From contig JBFEUI010000029.1 in the NCBI GenBank assembly GCA_041547565.1, positions 1 through 29,117 on the forward strand: DNA of 29,117 nt, written 5' to 3'. How positions within the stretch are numbered: the stretch's first letter is position 1; each line of letters opens with the position of its first letter. Below the pieces are notes generated by a model. It was given only the letters and a program-made list of their open reading frames with translations. It was not told the origin of the DNA and did no database searches. The stretch comes from JBFEUI01 sp041547565. GTDB taxonomy: Bacteria > Pseudomonadota > Gammaproteobacteria > Thiohalomonadales > Thiohalomonadaceae. Below are positions 8,242 through 15,998 of the stretch, in pieces. The translations under genes and the position numbers were made by a program.

Positions 8242-9411
8242 ATGCAACACGACCCTATCATCTTTTCAGTATTTCTGATCTTCGCCGGTGCAGCGGTTGC
8301 AGCAACCCTCGCCCTGTATGCCAGGCAGTCGATGCTGGTCAGCTATATCCTGCTGGGCATGCTGCTCGGGCCGTGGGGGCTGGATCTGGTCGGTGAGCCG
8401 CAGACGATCCAGGACATCTCGCACGTAGGCGTGATCTTTCTGCTGTTTCTGCTGGGACTGAACCTGCATCCGCAGAAACTGATCCAGCTGTTTCGCGCCA
8501 CACTGCTGGTCACCCTTGTCAGTTCGCTGCTGTTTTCAACTGCGGGCTTTGCGGTGGGCGTGGCGTTTGGCTTCACCATGCTGGAGAGTCTCATTGTCGG
8601 GCTGGCATGCATGTTTTCCAGCACCATTATCGGGCTGAAACTGCTGCCCACCACGCAGTTGCATCACCAGCATACCGGCGAGGTAATCATAAGTGTGCTG
8701 CTGCTGCAGGATCTGATCGCCATTATCATCCTGCTGTTCCTGCAGGGTTCCGGCAATGAAGGCAGCCTGTGGCAGTCGCTGATGTTGCTGGCCGTCGCCC
8801 TCCCGGCATTGATAATCGCCGCCTTTGCCGTAGCCCGCTTTGTGCTGGTGCCGCTGTTCATGCGCTTTGACACCATTCAGGAGTATGTATTCCTGTTGAC
8901 CATCGGTTGGTGTCTGGGTGTTGCTGAGTTGGGTGCCATGATGGGGGTGTCGCAGGAGATCGGGGCCTTTATCGGCGGTATTGCGATTGCCAGCAGTCCC
9001 ATCAGCACCTTTATCGCCGAGAGCCTAAAACCGTTGCGGGATTTTTTCCTGGTGATGTTCTTCTTTTCGCTGGGGGCGAGCTTTGATATCTCCATGATCA
9101 GCGTGGTTCTGATGCCGGTGCTGGTGCTTGTCGCGCTGTTGCTGCTGTTAAAACCGTTCGTCTTCAGCCGCCTGCTGCAGCAGACCGGCGAGCAGGGCGC
9201 ACTGTCGAAAGAGGTGGGGATACGCCTGGGCCAGGTCAGCGAGTTTTCGCTGTTTATCGCCATTTTGGCGCTGGAATCGGGTGTGATCGGGGCAGAGGCC
9301 TCCTACCTGATTCAGCTTGTCACGCTGGCCAGCTTCATCGTCTCCTCCTACTGGATCATGCTGCGTTACCCTACACCGATTGCCGTGTCGGCAAAACTTC
9401 GCCGCGACTAG
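8242..9411 (+). CDS. Kef-type monovalent cation/proton antiporter (CPA2, no RCK domain)
   Basis: The 389-residue product is almost wholly transmembrane (about 11-13 helices) and matches the Na/H exchanger domain of KefB/KefC-type CPA2 antiporters. Recognisable segments are LVSYILLGMLLGPWGL, the GVIFLLFLLGLNL helix, LLLQDLIAIIIL (conserved QD of the ion-binding helix) and the EIGAFIGGIAIASS helix. E. coli KefB is about 600 aa with a C-terminal RCK/TrkA-N domain. This one stops after the membrane part, so ligand gating by that domain is absent. It likely exchanges K+ or Na+ for H+ across the inner membrane. I place the start at ATG 8242; upstream frame reaches into sirB2. Its stop overlaps the stop of the convergent glycosyltransferase. 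Confidence 0.88.
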   Translation: MQHDPIIFSVFLIFAGAAVAATLALYARQSMLVSYILLGMLLGPWGLDLVGEPQTIQDISHVGVIFLLFLLGLNLHPQKLIQLFRATLLVTLVSSLLFSTAGFAVGVAFGFTMLESLIVGLACMFSSTIIGLKLLPTTQLHHQHTGEVIISVLLLQDLIAIIILLFLQGSGNEGSLWQSLMLLAVALPALIIAAFAVARFVLVPLFMRFDTIQEYVFLLTIGWCLGVAELGAMMGVSQEIGAFIGGIAIASSPISTFIAESLKPLRDFFLVMFFFSLGASFDISMISVVLMPVLVLVALLLLLKPFVFSRLLQQTGEQGALSKEVGIRLGQVSEFSLFIAILALESGVIGAEASYLIQLVTLASFIVSSYWIMLRYPTPIAVSAKLRRD

Positions 9412-10436
9412 CCCACCATCAGAAAATCCTCGCCCCGGCGATAGCCCATGGCATTCAGGTCAGCGGCAATGAGGTCGCGGGCCCCGTGGTTGTTGACGTA
9501 GACCAGCACGAACGGTCGGCTGCTCTGCTCCAGCCACTCGGGGGGAACAACGGGTATTCCCTGAACGATATTGCCGATCTTGCGCGGGTCGATATCGATC
9601 CAGGCATCAAAGACCAGCCCCTGTTCCAGTAACAAACCGGCGCGGCGCCGGCTTTTGCGCCCCGCGCCCCACACCACCAGGGGACGGGACGAGTGGACTC
9701 GGCTGTCCCGGGCGAGAAATTCGGCACGCAGGCGGTCGAACGCCTCGCGGCTGTAGCGTGAATCCGTGCGTGTCAGCCTGCCGCTGCTCTCACGCCAGTG
9801 GAGCAGGACCTCGGGGAGCTTCGCCAGCCTGCAGCCGGCGTGTACCAGTCGCAGTTGCAACTCGTAGTCTTCGGGGAAGGGCCCCTCCCGGTAGCCGCCG
9901 TGGCCGACGATAGTCTCGCGGCGGAACATGATACTGGGGTTGGCTAGCGGCAATTCGACATAGATCTCATCGACGATGTCCTGCACGCTCAGGCAACGGT
10001 TCTGCCAGCGGATGTATTCGATGAAACCGCCCTGCACCGCCTCCTCGGGGAACAGTTTGACCTGACAGCCCACCATGTCGATATCCGGATTGCGTGCCAG
10101 AAAGGCGACCTGTTTCTCCAGTCGCCGCTCGTGCATGATGTCATCGGCATCCATGCGTGCAATCAACCCGCTGCGGCTACGCTCTATGGCATGGTTGGTG
10201 GCGGCCACGACACCGCCGCGTTCCTTGTGTATCAGGCGGATGCGGGAGTCCTGGCGGGCATGTTGTGCCGCGATGGCTGCCGAGCTGTCCGTTGAGCCGT
10301 CATCCACCGCGAGCAGTTCAAAGCCGGGCAGGCTTTGTCGCCGGATCGAGACGAGTGTCTCGTGCAGGGTCTGTTCGGCATTATAGAAGGGCAGCACGAC
10401 GCTAAGCGTAGGGTCTGAGGTTTGGCTTGCAGGCAT
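9408..10436 (-). CDS. Family 2 glycosyltransferase with C-terminal Rossmann-like domain
   Basis: The 342-residue product starts with a GT-A fold of glycosyltransferase family 2: VVLPFYNAEQTL (13-24), LLAVDDGSTD (41-50), the metal-binding DAD (96-98) and a probable catalytic base in FPEDYELQLRL (188-196). After about residue 250 a second domain begins, with VVWGAGRKSRRRA (a GxGxxx nucleotide-binding-like turn) and FDAWIDIDPRKIGN. It resembles the small Rossmann domain in front of some sugar acyltransferases. The enzyme probably transfers a sugar in envelope polysaccharide synthesis; donor and acceptor are unknown. ATG 10436 is chosen because the GT fold begins 10 residues later, although the SD is poor. 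Upstream sequence is a remnant of another gene. Confidence 0.85.
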   Translation of the reverse strand: MPASQTSDPTLSVVLPFYNAEQTLHETLVSIRRQSLPGFELLAVDDGSTDSSAAIAAQHARQDSRIRLIHKERGGVVAATNHAIERSRSGLIARMDADDIMHERRLEKQVAFLARNPDIDMVGCQVKLFPEEAVQGGFIEYIRWQNRCLSVQDIVDEIYVELPLANPSIMFRRETIVGHGGYREGPFPEDYELQLRLVHAGCRLAKLPEVLLHWRESSGRLTRTDSRYSREAFDRLRAEFLARDSRVHSSRPLVVWGAGRKSRRRAGLLLEQGLVFDAWIDIDPRKIGNIVQGIPVVPPEWLEQSSRPFVLVYVNNHGARDLIAADLNAMGYRRGEDFLMVG

Positions 10437-10705
10437 GGGACAAGAATAATCGCCGGCGTGGCATTTGAAAACCTGCTCATAAAAAACAGCAGCACCGTGC
10501 CGAATCCCGTGACAGGGGCGGCCAGCATGGTGTAACCGCGGACGGCGAGCAGTGCCTGCACAACACCGGGCAGGCCGATAAGGACGAAGGTGTGAATATC
10601 CGCGATACAACCACCCTCGGCGGCAGTGCGTTTGCGCCAGCCGCACTCCAGCCCGATGGGCAGAGCCAGTGCCAGGGCAACGGCCATATCCTGATATAGT
10701 TCCAT
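10437..10705 (-). pseudogene. Truncated MgtC/DUF4010-family membrane protein remnant
   Basis: A reverse frame from ATG 10705 encodes about 75-80 residues resembling the N-terminus of MgtC/DUF4010 membrane proteins. The pattern is VALALALPIGLECGWRKR, AAEGG, then IHTFVLIGLPG and a second hydrophobic segment ending LLFFMSR. Intact relatives have several more helices. Here the similarity fades before the glycosyltransferase start at 10436, and the frame then runs out of phase through that gene. AAGGA lies only about 2 nt before the ATG. I read it as a decayed leftover rather than a functional gene. A short functional peptide cannot be excluded. Confidence 0.6.
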
Positions 10706-10753
10706 TTCCTTAACGTAGCATATGCCTACCGCCGTCTTAGGGGGGCCATTGAC

Positions 10754-11260
10754 TTGAAGCAGGGAAAGAAAATCGGGCAGGGTGCCGCCTATCTGCTGTT
10801 TGTCGTGCTCGTGCTGCTTGGCACTGAGCGATGGCTGACAAACAGTGCTGCCAGGGGAGTGGCGCCTGCGTTTGATGGGGTGGGGTTGACGGGTGAACCG
10901 CTCTCACTGGCACGCCATCGCGGACAGGCTGTCCTGGTCCACTTCTGGGCCACCTGGTGTACGGTGTGCGCCCTGGAACATGCGTCGATAAATGCCCTGT
11001 CCGAGGATTACCCGGTGATCGGGGTGGCAATGGATTCGGGTGACCGCGCGCAGGTTGCCGCCTATGCGCTCGAGGAGGGGCTGAGGTATCCGATACTGGC
11101 GGATGAGTCGGGGGAACTGGCGGCCCGCTACGGTGTGACGGCGGTGCCCATGAGCTTTATCGCCGATGGGGCTGGCAGGGTGCGGTTTGTCACGCGCGGG
11201 ATGACAACCGAGTACGGCCTGCGGGCCAGGCTCCTGCTGGCAGAATGGCTCGGCCGATAG
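10754..11260 (+). CDS. Membrane-anchored ScsD/TlpA-like thioredoxin
   Basis: The 168-residue product has an N-terminal membrane anchor (about 11-24) and a periplasmic thioredoxin fold with WATWCTVC (catalytic C69 and C72) and the cis-proline loop TAVPMSF (P132). The late GMTTEYGLRARL segment is typical of ScsD-like protein disulfide oxidoreductases. These act in the periplasm on disulfides, for example in copper tolerance or cytochrome maturation. The start is TTG 10754, supported by AGGGGGG (10740-10746) at 7-nt spacing. No scsB/dsbD or cytochrome genes are adjacent, so its electron partner is not visible. Confidence 0.88.
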   Translation: MKQGKKIGQGAAYLLFVVLVLLGTERWLTNSAARGVAPAFDGVGLTGEPLSLARHRGQAVLVHFWATWCTVCALEHASINALSEDYPVIGVAMDSGDRAQVAAYALEEGLRYPILADESGELAARYGVTAVPMSFIADGAGRVRFVTRGMTTEYGLRARLLLAEWLGR

Positions 11261-11328
11261 GGTGCACCTCGCGGCGGTAGCGCTGCGGGAAGCGGCGTCG
11301 GACAACCAAAACTTCCTGGCTTGAGCAT

Positions 11329-11355
11329 TTGAAACGGCTCGGCCGGAAAGATAAT
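11329..11355 (+). promoter_or_regulatory. Possible promoter for the diguanylate cyclase
   Basis: TTGAAA (11329-11334) and GATAAT (11350-11355) are good individual matches to -35 and -10 boxes, but the 15-nt spacer is short. They lie about 85 nt upstream of the GTG start, in a 178-nt gap with no gene. Confidence 0.3.
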
Positions 11356-11438
11356 GTTAAGATGCGTGAAGGGACGGGATAGCCAGTGTTGTTCGTGGAT
11401 GGCGTTGTCACTCACTCTATGAACAGCTCGAGCCTGCC

Positions 11439-13067
11439 GTGATTGGAAACAGAAAAATAAGCGCAGCCTTCTTACTGGTTACCCTGTTTGTTGCATCGTC
11501 CGATGCCCTGCTTGTCTGGGTCAACTACCGGGCCGCCAAACAGACGATGCTGCAGAATCTGGCGCAGCGTGGCAAGCAACTGCACGACGCCTACCTGCTG
11601 ACGCTGGAACAGACGGCCAGCTTTATGCGCCAGACCGCGACCTACATCGCCAATGACGAGCGGGTAAATTCCTTGTTTCTTGCCGGCCGTCGTGCCGTGG
11701 AAGCGGAAGGCGGCGGGGCGGGTGGCGTCCAGGCCGATGCAATTCGCCGCGATTTGCACCAGTTGGTGTCCAGTGGCTGGGGGGAGATGACCCGGCACTA
11801 CAAGGGGCGCCAGCTGCACTTTCACCTGCCGCCCGACACCTCTTTTCTCCGGGTGCATCGCCCCGACAAATACGGGGACGACCTGTCGCCCATCCGCCAC
11901 AGCATTGTCGCGGCAAACACCGGGTTAAAGGGCACCGAGGGATTTGAATCAGGCCGGGTCTATGCCGGGATTCGCGGCGTGGTGCCGGTCTTTGCCCGTG
12001 ATGCGAATGGCGAACGGATTCATGTCGGCGCGCTTGAGGCCGGCACCTCATTCTCCCTGATGCTGAAGCAGCTAAAAGGTGTGCTCGCCGCAGAATATGC
12101 CGTGTTAATGACCCTGGAGCACGCAAAGCAGACCATGTGGCCCGATTTCCTGCAGGAGTACATCAAGGACCATCCGGTTATCGATGGACATATGCTGGAG
12201 GCCAGCACCAATAACCGGCAGTCGCGGCGGATACTTGGTGACCCGACCGTTATGACATTGCTGGGTACGCCGGGCACGGTACTTGCGAAAATCGATGATC
12301 GGGAAATTGCAGTAACCAGCTTTCCCTTGCGCGATTATCTTGGCAGTGTTGACCCCGACAGAAAGGATATCGGCACCATCCTGGTGTGGACGCCGGCCGA
12401 GGCGGAAATAGCCGCGTTCGATGCGGGCATACGCACAAACCTGGCAATCGCCATTATCGGTTTCATTCTAATCGAGACCCTTATTATTCTGGCCTTGCGC
12501 ATAGACAGGCAGCTGAAAAGCCACCGCCGCCTGTCGTTGACCGACGGGCTTACCGGCGTGGCCAATCGGCGCCACTTCGATCAGCGGGTTGAAGAGGAGG
12601 TCGGCAGGGCCAGACGCAGCAGTGACAATCTCGCCATCATCCTGTGCGATATCGATTATTTCAAACAATACAACGACCATTATGGACATACCGCTGGCGA
12701 CCAGTGCCTGCGCCGCGTGGCTGATGGACTGCAGAATCAGCTCAGGCGCTCCGGCGAGTTGCTGGCGCGCTACGGCGGTGAGGAGTTTGTTGTCGTGTTG
12801 CCCGGTGCCGACAGCCATCAGGGGGCAGTGGTGGCCGAGCGCTTGCGCAGGGGGGTCGAGGCAATGGCGATAGCGCATGAAATAAGCGAGGCGGCAGACT
12901 ATGTAACCATCAGTTGCGGGGTGTCCAGCCTGCGCTTTGACCCGGGCAATGCGGACATTGACGGTTTCTACCTGTTGAGCCAGGCCGACAAGGCGCTCTA
13001 TGCCGCCAAGGAGGCGGGTCGCAACCGTGTGACAACGATCGATTTGAATCCAGCCACCGCCCGGTGA
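11439..13067 (+). CDS. Membrane-bound diguanylate cyclase with periplasmic sensor domain
   Basis: The 542-residue product has a first transmembrane helix (about 8-28), a periplasmic double-Cache-like domain (about 35-320, with RVYAGIRGVVPVF near 173-185), a second helix (about 333-353) and a C-terminal GGDEF domain (from SLTDGLTGVANRRHF, about 366). The active-site motif is GGEEF (446-450) and the metal and substrate residues in DIDYFKQYND are present, so c-di-GMP synthesis from two GTP is likely. The usual inhibitory I-site RxxD is read here as RSGE (437-440), a conservative change that may weaken feedback. The start is GTG 11439 with no clear SD. The signal sensed is unknown. Confidence 0.9.
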   Translation: MIGNRKISAAFLLVTLFVASSDALLVWVNYRAAKQTMLQNLAQRGKQLHDAYLLTLEQTASFMRQTATYIANDERVNSLFLAGRRAVEAEGGGAGGVQADAIRRDLHQLVSSGWGEMTRHYKGRQLHFHLPPDTSFLRVHRPDKYGDDLSPIRHSIVAANTGLKGTEGFESGRVYAGIRGVVPVFARDANGERIHVGALEAGTSFSLMLKQLKGVLAAEYAVLMTLEHAKQTMWPDFLQEYIKDHPVIDGHMLEASTNNRQSRRILGDPTVMTLLGTPGTVLAKIDDREIAVTSFPLRDYLGSVDPDRKDIGTILVWTPAEAEIAAFDAGIRTNLAIAIIGFILIETLIILALRIDRQLKSHRRLSLTDGLTGVANRRHFDQRVEEEVGRARRSSDNLAIILCDIDYFKQYNDHYGHTAGDQCLRRVADGLQNQLRRSGELLARYGGEEFVVVLPGADSHQGAVVAERLRRGVEAMAIAHEISEAADYVTISCGVSSLRFDPGNADIDGFYLLSQADKALYAAKEAGRNRVTTIDLNPATAR

Positions 13068-13148
13068 CAGTTGGTGCTCCCATGAGGGGTGAAGCGGTGG
13101 TTGCTATGTCAGGGGAGCTACTGGCGTGATGTTGAAGTAGCCAGGGCG

Positions 13149-14687
13149 CTATTTCTTCTTTTTCTTTTTTTTCGTTTGTGCCTCTTGCGCCCAGTCGCTG
13201 CTGTCGAGCGCCTGCTCCAGGCGCTCGCAGAATGTCTTCAGCGCCTTGATGCGGGCGAATTTTTTGTCGTTGCCCTCGATGAGCGTCCACGGGGCATACT
13301 CGGTGCTGGTGCGTTCAACCATGTCGTTTACCGCGTGCTCATACTCGTCCCAGCGTTCACGGTTACGGTAGTCCTCCTCGGTGATCTTGTACTGCTTGAA
13401 GGGGATCTTCTCGCGCTCCTTGAAGCGCCTGAGCTGTTCGTCCTTGTCGATATGCACCCAGTATTTCAGCATTATTGCGCCGTGTTCGCTAAGCTGCTCC
13501 TCGAAGTCGTTGATCTCGGCGTAGGCACGCATCCACTCGTCATGGCTGGCAAAACCCTCTATGCGCTCGACCAGCACCCGTCCATACCAGCTGCGGTCAT
13601 AGATGGTGACCTGGCCGGCACGCGGAATATGGCGCCAGAAGCGCCACAGGTAGTGGTGCGCCCGCTCCTCGTCAGTGGGGGCGGCGACCGGGATGATCTG
13701 GTAGTTGCGCGCATCCATGGCGGGGATGATGCGGCGGATCAGTCCGCCCTTGCCGCCGGCATCCCAGCCCTCCAGAACCAGCACGCTGGAGAGTTTGCGT
13801 TCATGCGCCGCACGCGCCAGGTGGAACAGCCGGCCCTGATATTTTTCCAGTTGCGCCTTGTAGGACTGCTTGGTCAGGCTCTGGCTCAAATCAAGGTGGC
13901 TGAGCAGTGTGAGCGGCCGCGTTACCACGGGCAGCTTGGTTTCACTCACATCCGGGGGGCAGCTCAAATTACTGCCGTGGCGCTCCAGCCGTTCGCTGAT
14001 GCGGTCGAGGATATAACGGCCCACCGTCACACCGCGGTAGCGCGGGTCGGTGCCCTCGACAATTACCCACGGCGCCTCCCCGGTACTGGTGTCGCGCAGG
14101 GTGCGTTCGGCGATGCTGCGGAAGGCGTCGTAGAGTTTGAGATGGCGGTGGTCCTGCTCGGTAACCCGCCATGCGGTTTCCGGATTTTTCTCCAGCGAAC
14201 GCAGCCTTTTTTTCTGGGCCTCCTTGCTCAGGTGGAGCCAGAACTTGATGATCAACGCCCCGTCGTCGACCAGTTCCTTTTCGAAGGTGCGGATACGCAG
14301 CAGATGACCGTCCAGTTCGGCATCGTTGTATCGCTCCTGCACACGCATGGCTATGGGGTGGCTGTACCAGGAACCGACGTAAAGGCCGATATGCCCCTTG
14401 GGAGGCAGGGCGCGCCAGAAACGCCAGTATTCAGGCCGCTCCCGCTCTTCGTCCGACATCTTGCCAAAGGCAAAGGTGCTCAGGTAGCGCGGGTCCATCC
14501 ACTCGTTCATCAGGTTGACGGTGTGCCCCTTGCCCGCACCGTCGACGCCTGAAACCAGCACAATGACCGGGAAGTCGGCATCTTTGAGTTTTTCCTGCGC
14601 CGCCAGCAGTGCGCTGCGCAGTTCAACAACCTGGGCTTCATACTCCTGCTTGCTGATCTTGTGGCCCAGTTCTGCAACCTCGAACAT
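13149..14687 (-). CDS. pap: Polyphosphate:AMP phosphotransferase (PPK2 class II, two-domain)
   Basis: The 512-residue product matches Pseudomonas PAP along its length. It is a tandem of two PPK2 domains that convert AMP to ADP using polyphosphate in the cytoplasm. The C-terminal domain is catalytically complete: Walker A GWDAGGKG (307-314), YDRSWYGR (363-370) and the lid KEREKIPFKQYKITEEDY. The N-terminal copy keeps a P-loop, GVDGAGKG (47-54), but its YVGSWYSH (103-110) lacks the Asp and Arg, as in known PAPs. ATG 14687 is chosen with AGGGGG about 7 nt upstream. An oddity is the run of seven lysines at the very C-terminus. The gene converges on the diguanylate cyclase. Confidence 0.94.
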   Translation of the reverse strand: MFEVAELGHKISKQEYEAQVVELRSALLAAQEKLKDADFPVIVLVSGVDGAGKGHTVNLMNEWMDPRYLSTFAFGKMSDEERERPEYWRFWRALPPKGHIGLYVGSWYSHPIAMRVQERYNDAELDGHLLRIRTFEKELVDDGALIIKFWLHLSKEAQKKRLRSLEKNPETAWRVTEQDHRHLKLYDAFRSIAERTLRDTSTGEAPWVIVEGTDPRYRGVTVGRYILDRISERLERHGSNLSCPPDVSETKLPVVTRPLTLLSHLDLSQSLTKQSYKAQLEKYQGRLFHLARAAHERKLSSVLVLEGWDAGGKGGLIRRIIPAMDARNYQIIPVAAPTDEERAHHYLWRFWRHIPRAGQVTIYDRSWYGRVLVERIEGFASHDEWMRAYAEINDFEEQLSEHGAIMLKYWVHIDKDEQLRRFKEREKIPFKQYKITEEDYRNRERWDEYEHAVNDMVERTSTEYAPWTLIEGNDKKFARIKALKTFCERLEQALDSSDWAQEAQTKKKKKKK

Positions 14688-14796
14688 TACCGCCCCCTGC
14701 AGTCCATTAATTATTGATGGGTTTGTCTCTACCCATAAATGTAGGTCTGATCGGGCGGGAACGCCACGACACGTTGTGCGGGGCGCCGGTTCCGAA

Positions 14797-15246
14797 CTAG
14801 TTGGTACTGCTGCGGGATTTGAAATGTACGATGGCCTTGACCAGTTCGCCGTAGGGGAGCGCCTCGACAGCGCCATAGTGCGATACGGCGTGATCAAGCA
14901 GGGTGTGTACATCGCTGGCCGGGAATTCGGCGGCGAGTGCCGCGCTGAGGGTTTTGCTCAACCCGAGCAGCCCTCCACACTGGACCTTGATCTCCTTGCC
15001 GTGGGGAAGTTTGCCCTCGATGTGGGTCAACTGCAGTGAAAACAGCGCCTTCTGACGCAATGTGTCGACCAGTGCGCTGCAGCGCTCATGGGCAGCGGGT
15101 GACCTGCAGGCCATCACCTCACGTTCCGCAATGAGCAGCCGCTGCGAACGGCTGCAGCCGCAGCAACGACGCAACAACGCTTTGGAAAAGGCGCAGGGCC
15201 GGTCATTGACCGTTTTGTGAGTTTTCAAAAACTCATTTTCGTCCAT
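14797..15246 (-). CDS. Cysteine-rich conserved hypothetical protein, 149 aa
   Basis: This soluble protein carries seven cysteines: C18, a cluster C28/C29/C31, C47, C56 and C90. The surrounding pattern (RPCAFSKALLRRCCGC, IAEREVMACRSP, ERCSALVDTLRQKA, then KEIKVQCGG) resembles a conserved family I recall from other proteobacteria without a function. The cluster could hold a metal or iron-sulfur centre; that is inference from spacing only. No signal peptide or membrane segment is seen. The gene lies between the Sel1-repeat gene (58 nt upstream) and pap (109 nt downstream), all on the reverse strand, so co-transcription is possible. The SD is weak. Confidence 0.7.
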   Translation of the reverse strand: MDENEFLKTHKTVNDRPCAFSKALLRRCCGCSRSQRLLIAEREVMACRSPAAHERCSALVDTLRQKALFSLQLTHIEGKLPHGKEIKVQCGGLLGLSKTLSAALAAEFPASDVHTLLDHAVSHYGAVEALPYGELVKAIVHFKSRSSTN

Positions 15247-15304
15247 GGCGTCTCTCTCTTGACGGCGAGCAGGATGTGGCGGCCTGTCTGGATGATATTG
15301 AGGG

Positions 15305-15937
15305 TCAGTGCGGCTGTTGCGTGAAGGCGCTCATCATGCGCTCGCGGAACTGCTGCACCTTCTGCTCACCCAGGCGGGCACTGAGCATGGCCAGTTCTTT
15401 CTGTGCCGCCTCGCTTTCGTTCATGATTGCCAGTGTGAGCCATTGAAAGGCGGCCTCATCGTTCTGCTGTACGTGTTGACCGTCCGCCAGCAGCTTGCCG
15501 AGCATGTACTGGGCCTTGGGGTGTTGCCGGTTGGCGGCCATCTCATACCACTTGAGCATGGCCTGGGTGTTGCTGTCCACGCCCGGGGCACCTTCCAGGT
15601 AGATATCGGCCAATGAACACTGCGCATCCACATCGCCGGCCTCGGCGGCCTTCAGGTACCACTCCACCGCCTGGGCCGGGTTTTTTTCCACGCCCATGCC
15701 CTTGGCGTGCATCCAGCCCAGCAGGGTCTGTGCGGCAGCATCCCCTTGCCTGGCCGCCTTCTGCAACCAGCTGAAACCTTTCTCGTCATTGTGCTCGACA
15801 CCCTTGCCGTGGATGTACAGGGCCCCCAGGTCAAACTGTGCATCGGCCTCCCCGGCCTCTGCACGGCGTGTCAGCGCATCGATATCCTCACTGACAAATT
15901 CATTTAACAGCAGTTGTAATCGTTCACTCGTATTCAT
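15305..15937 (-). CDS. Sel1-repeat (TPR-like) protein
   Basis: The 210-residue product consists of about four to five Sel1-like repeats with the typical AQFDLGALYIHGKGV, AQTLLGWMHAKGMGV and AQCSLADIYLEG phrases. These form an alpha solenoid used for protein-protein contacts. No signal peptide is seen, so it is probably cytoplasmic. Its partner is unknown. ATG 15937 is preferred; an in-frame TTG lies 12 nt upstream. An extended -10 promoter at 15966-15971 predicts a short leader. The gene is divergent from the sensor kinase at 15999. Confidence 0.85.
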   Translation of the reverse strand: MNTSERLQLLLNEFVSEDIDALTRRAEAGEADAQFDLGALYIHGKGVEHNDEKGFSWLQKAARQGDAAAQTLLGWMHAKGMGVEKNPAQAVEWYLKAAEAGDVDAQCSLADIYLEGAPGVDSNTQAMLKWYEMAANRQHPKAQYMLGKLLADGQHVQQNDEAAFQWLTLAIMNESEAAQKELAMLSARLGEQKVQQFRERMMSAFTQQPH

Positions 15938-15965
15938 GGTTCTGTGCAATTTAAGATAAACTCTG

Positions 15966-15995
15966 ATTATACCAGAGGTGTTCAGTAGGGATTAA
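15966..15995 (-). promoter_or_regulatory. Sigma-70 extended -10 promoter for the Sel1-repeat gene
   Basis: On the reverse strand TGGTATAAT gives a perfect TATAAT (15971 to 15966) with the extended TGn element. TTAATC (15995 to 15990) is a weak -35 at 18-nt spacing. The predicted start near 15959 leaves a leader of about 20 nt before ATG 15937. The site abuts the start of the divergent kinase gene. Confidence 0.55.
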
Positions 15996-15998
15996 TAG

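Noticed and set aside
11419..11442. Seven-codon leader frame overlapping the diguanylate cyclase GTG start
   Set aside because: ATG 11419 to TGA 11442 overlaps the GTG as GTGA, but there is no SD and such short frames occur by chance.
13089..14552. Forward 487-codon open frame opposite the polyphosphate phosphotransferase
   Set aside because: The reverse strand encodes a clear PAP homologue over the same span; the forward frame has no recognisable domain.
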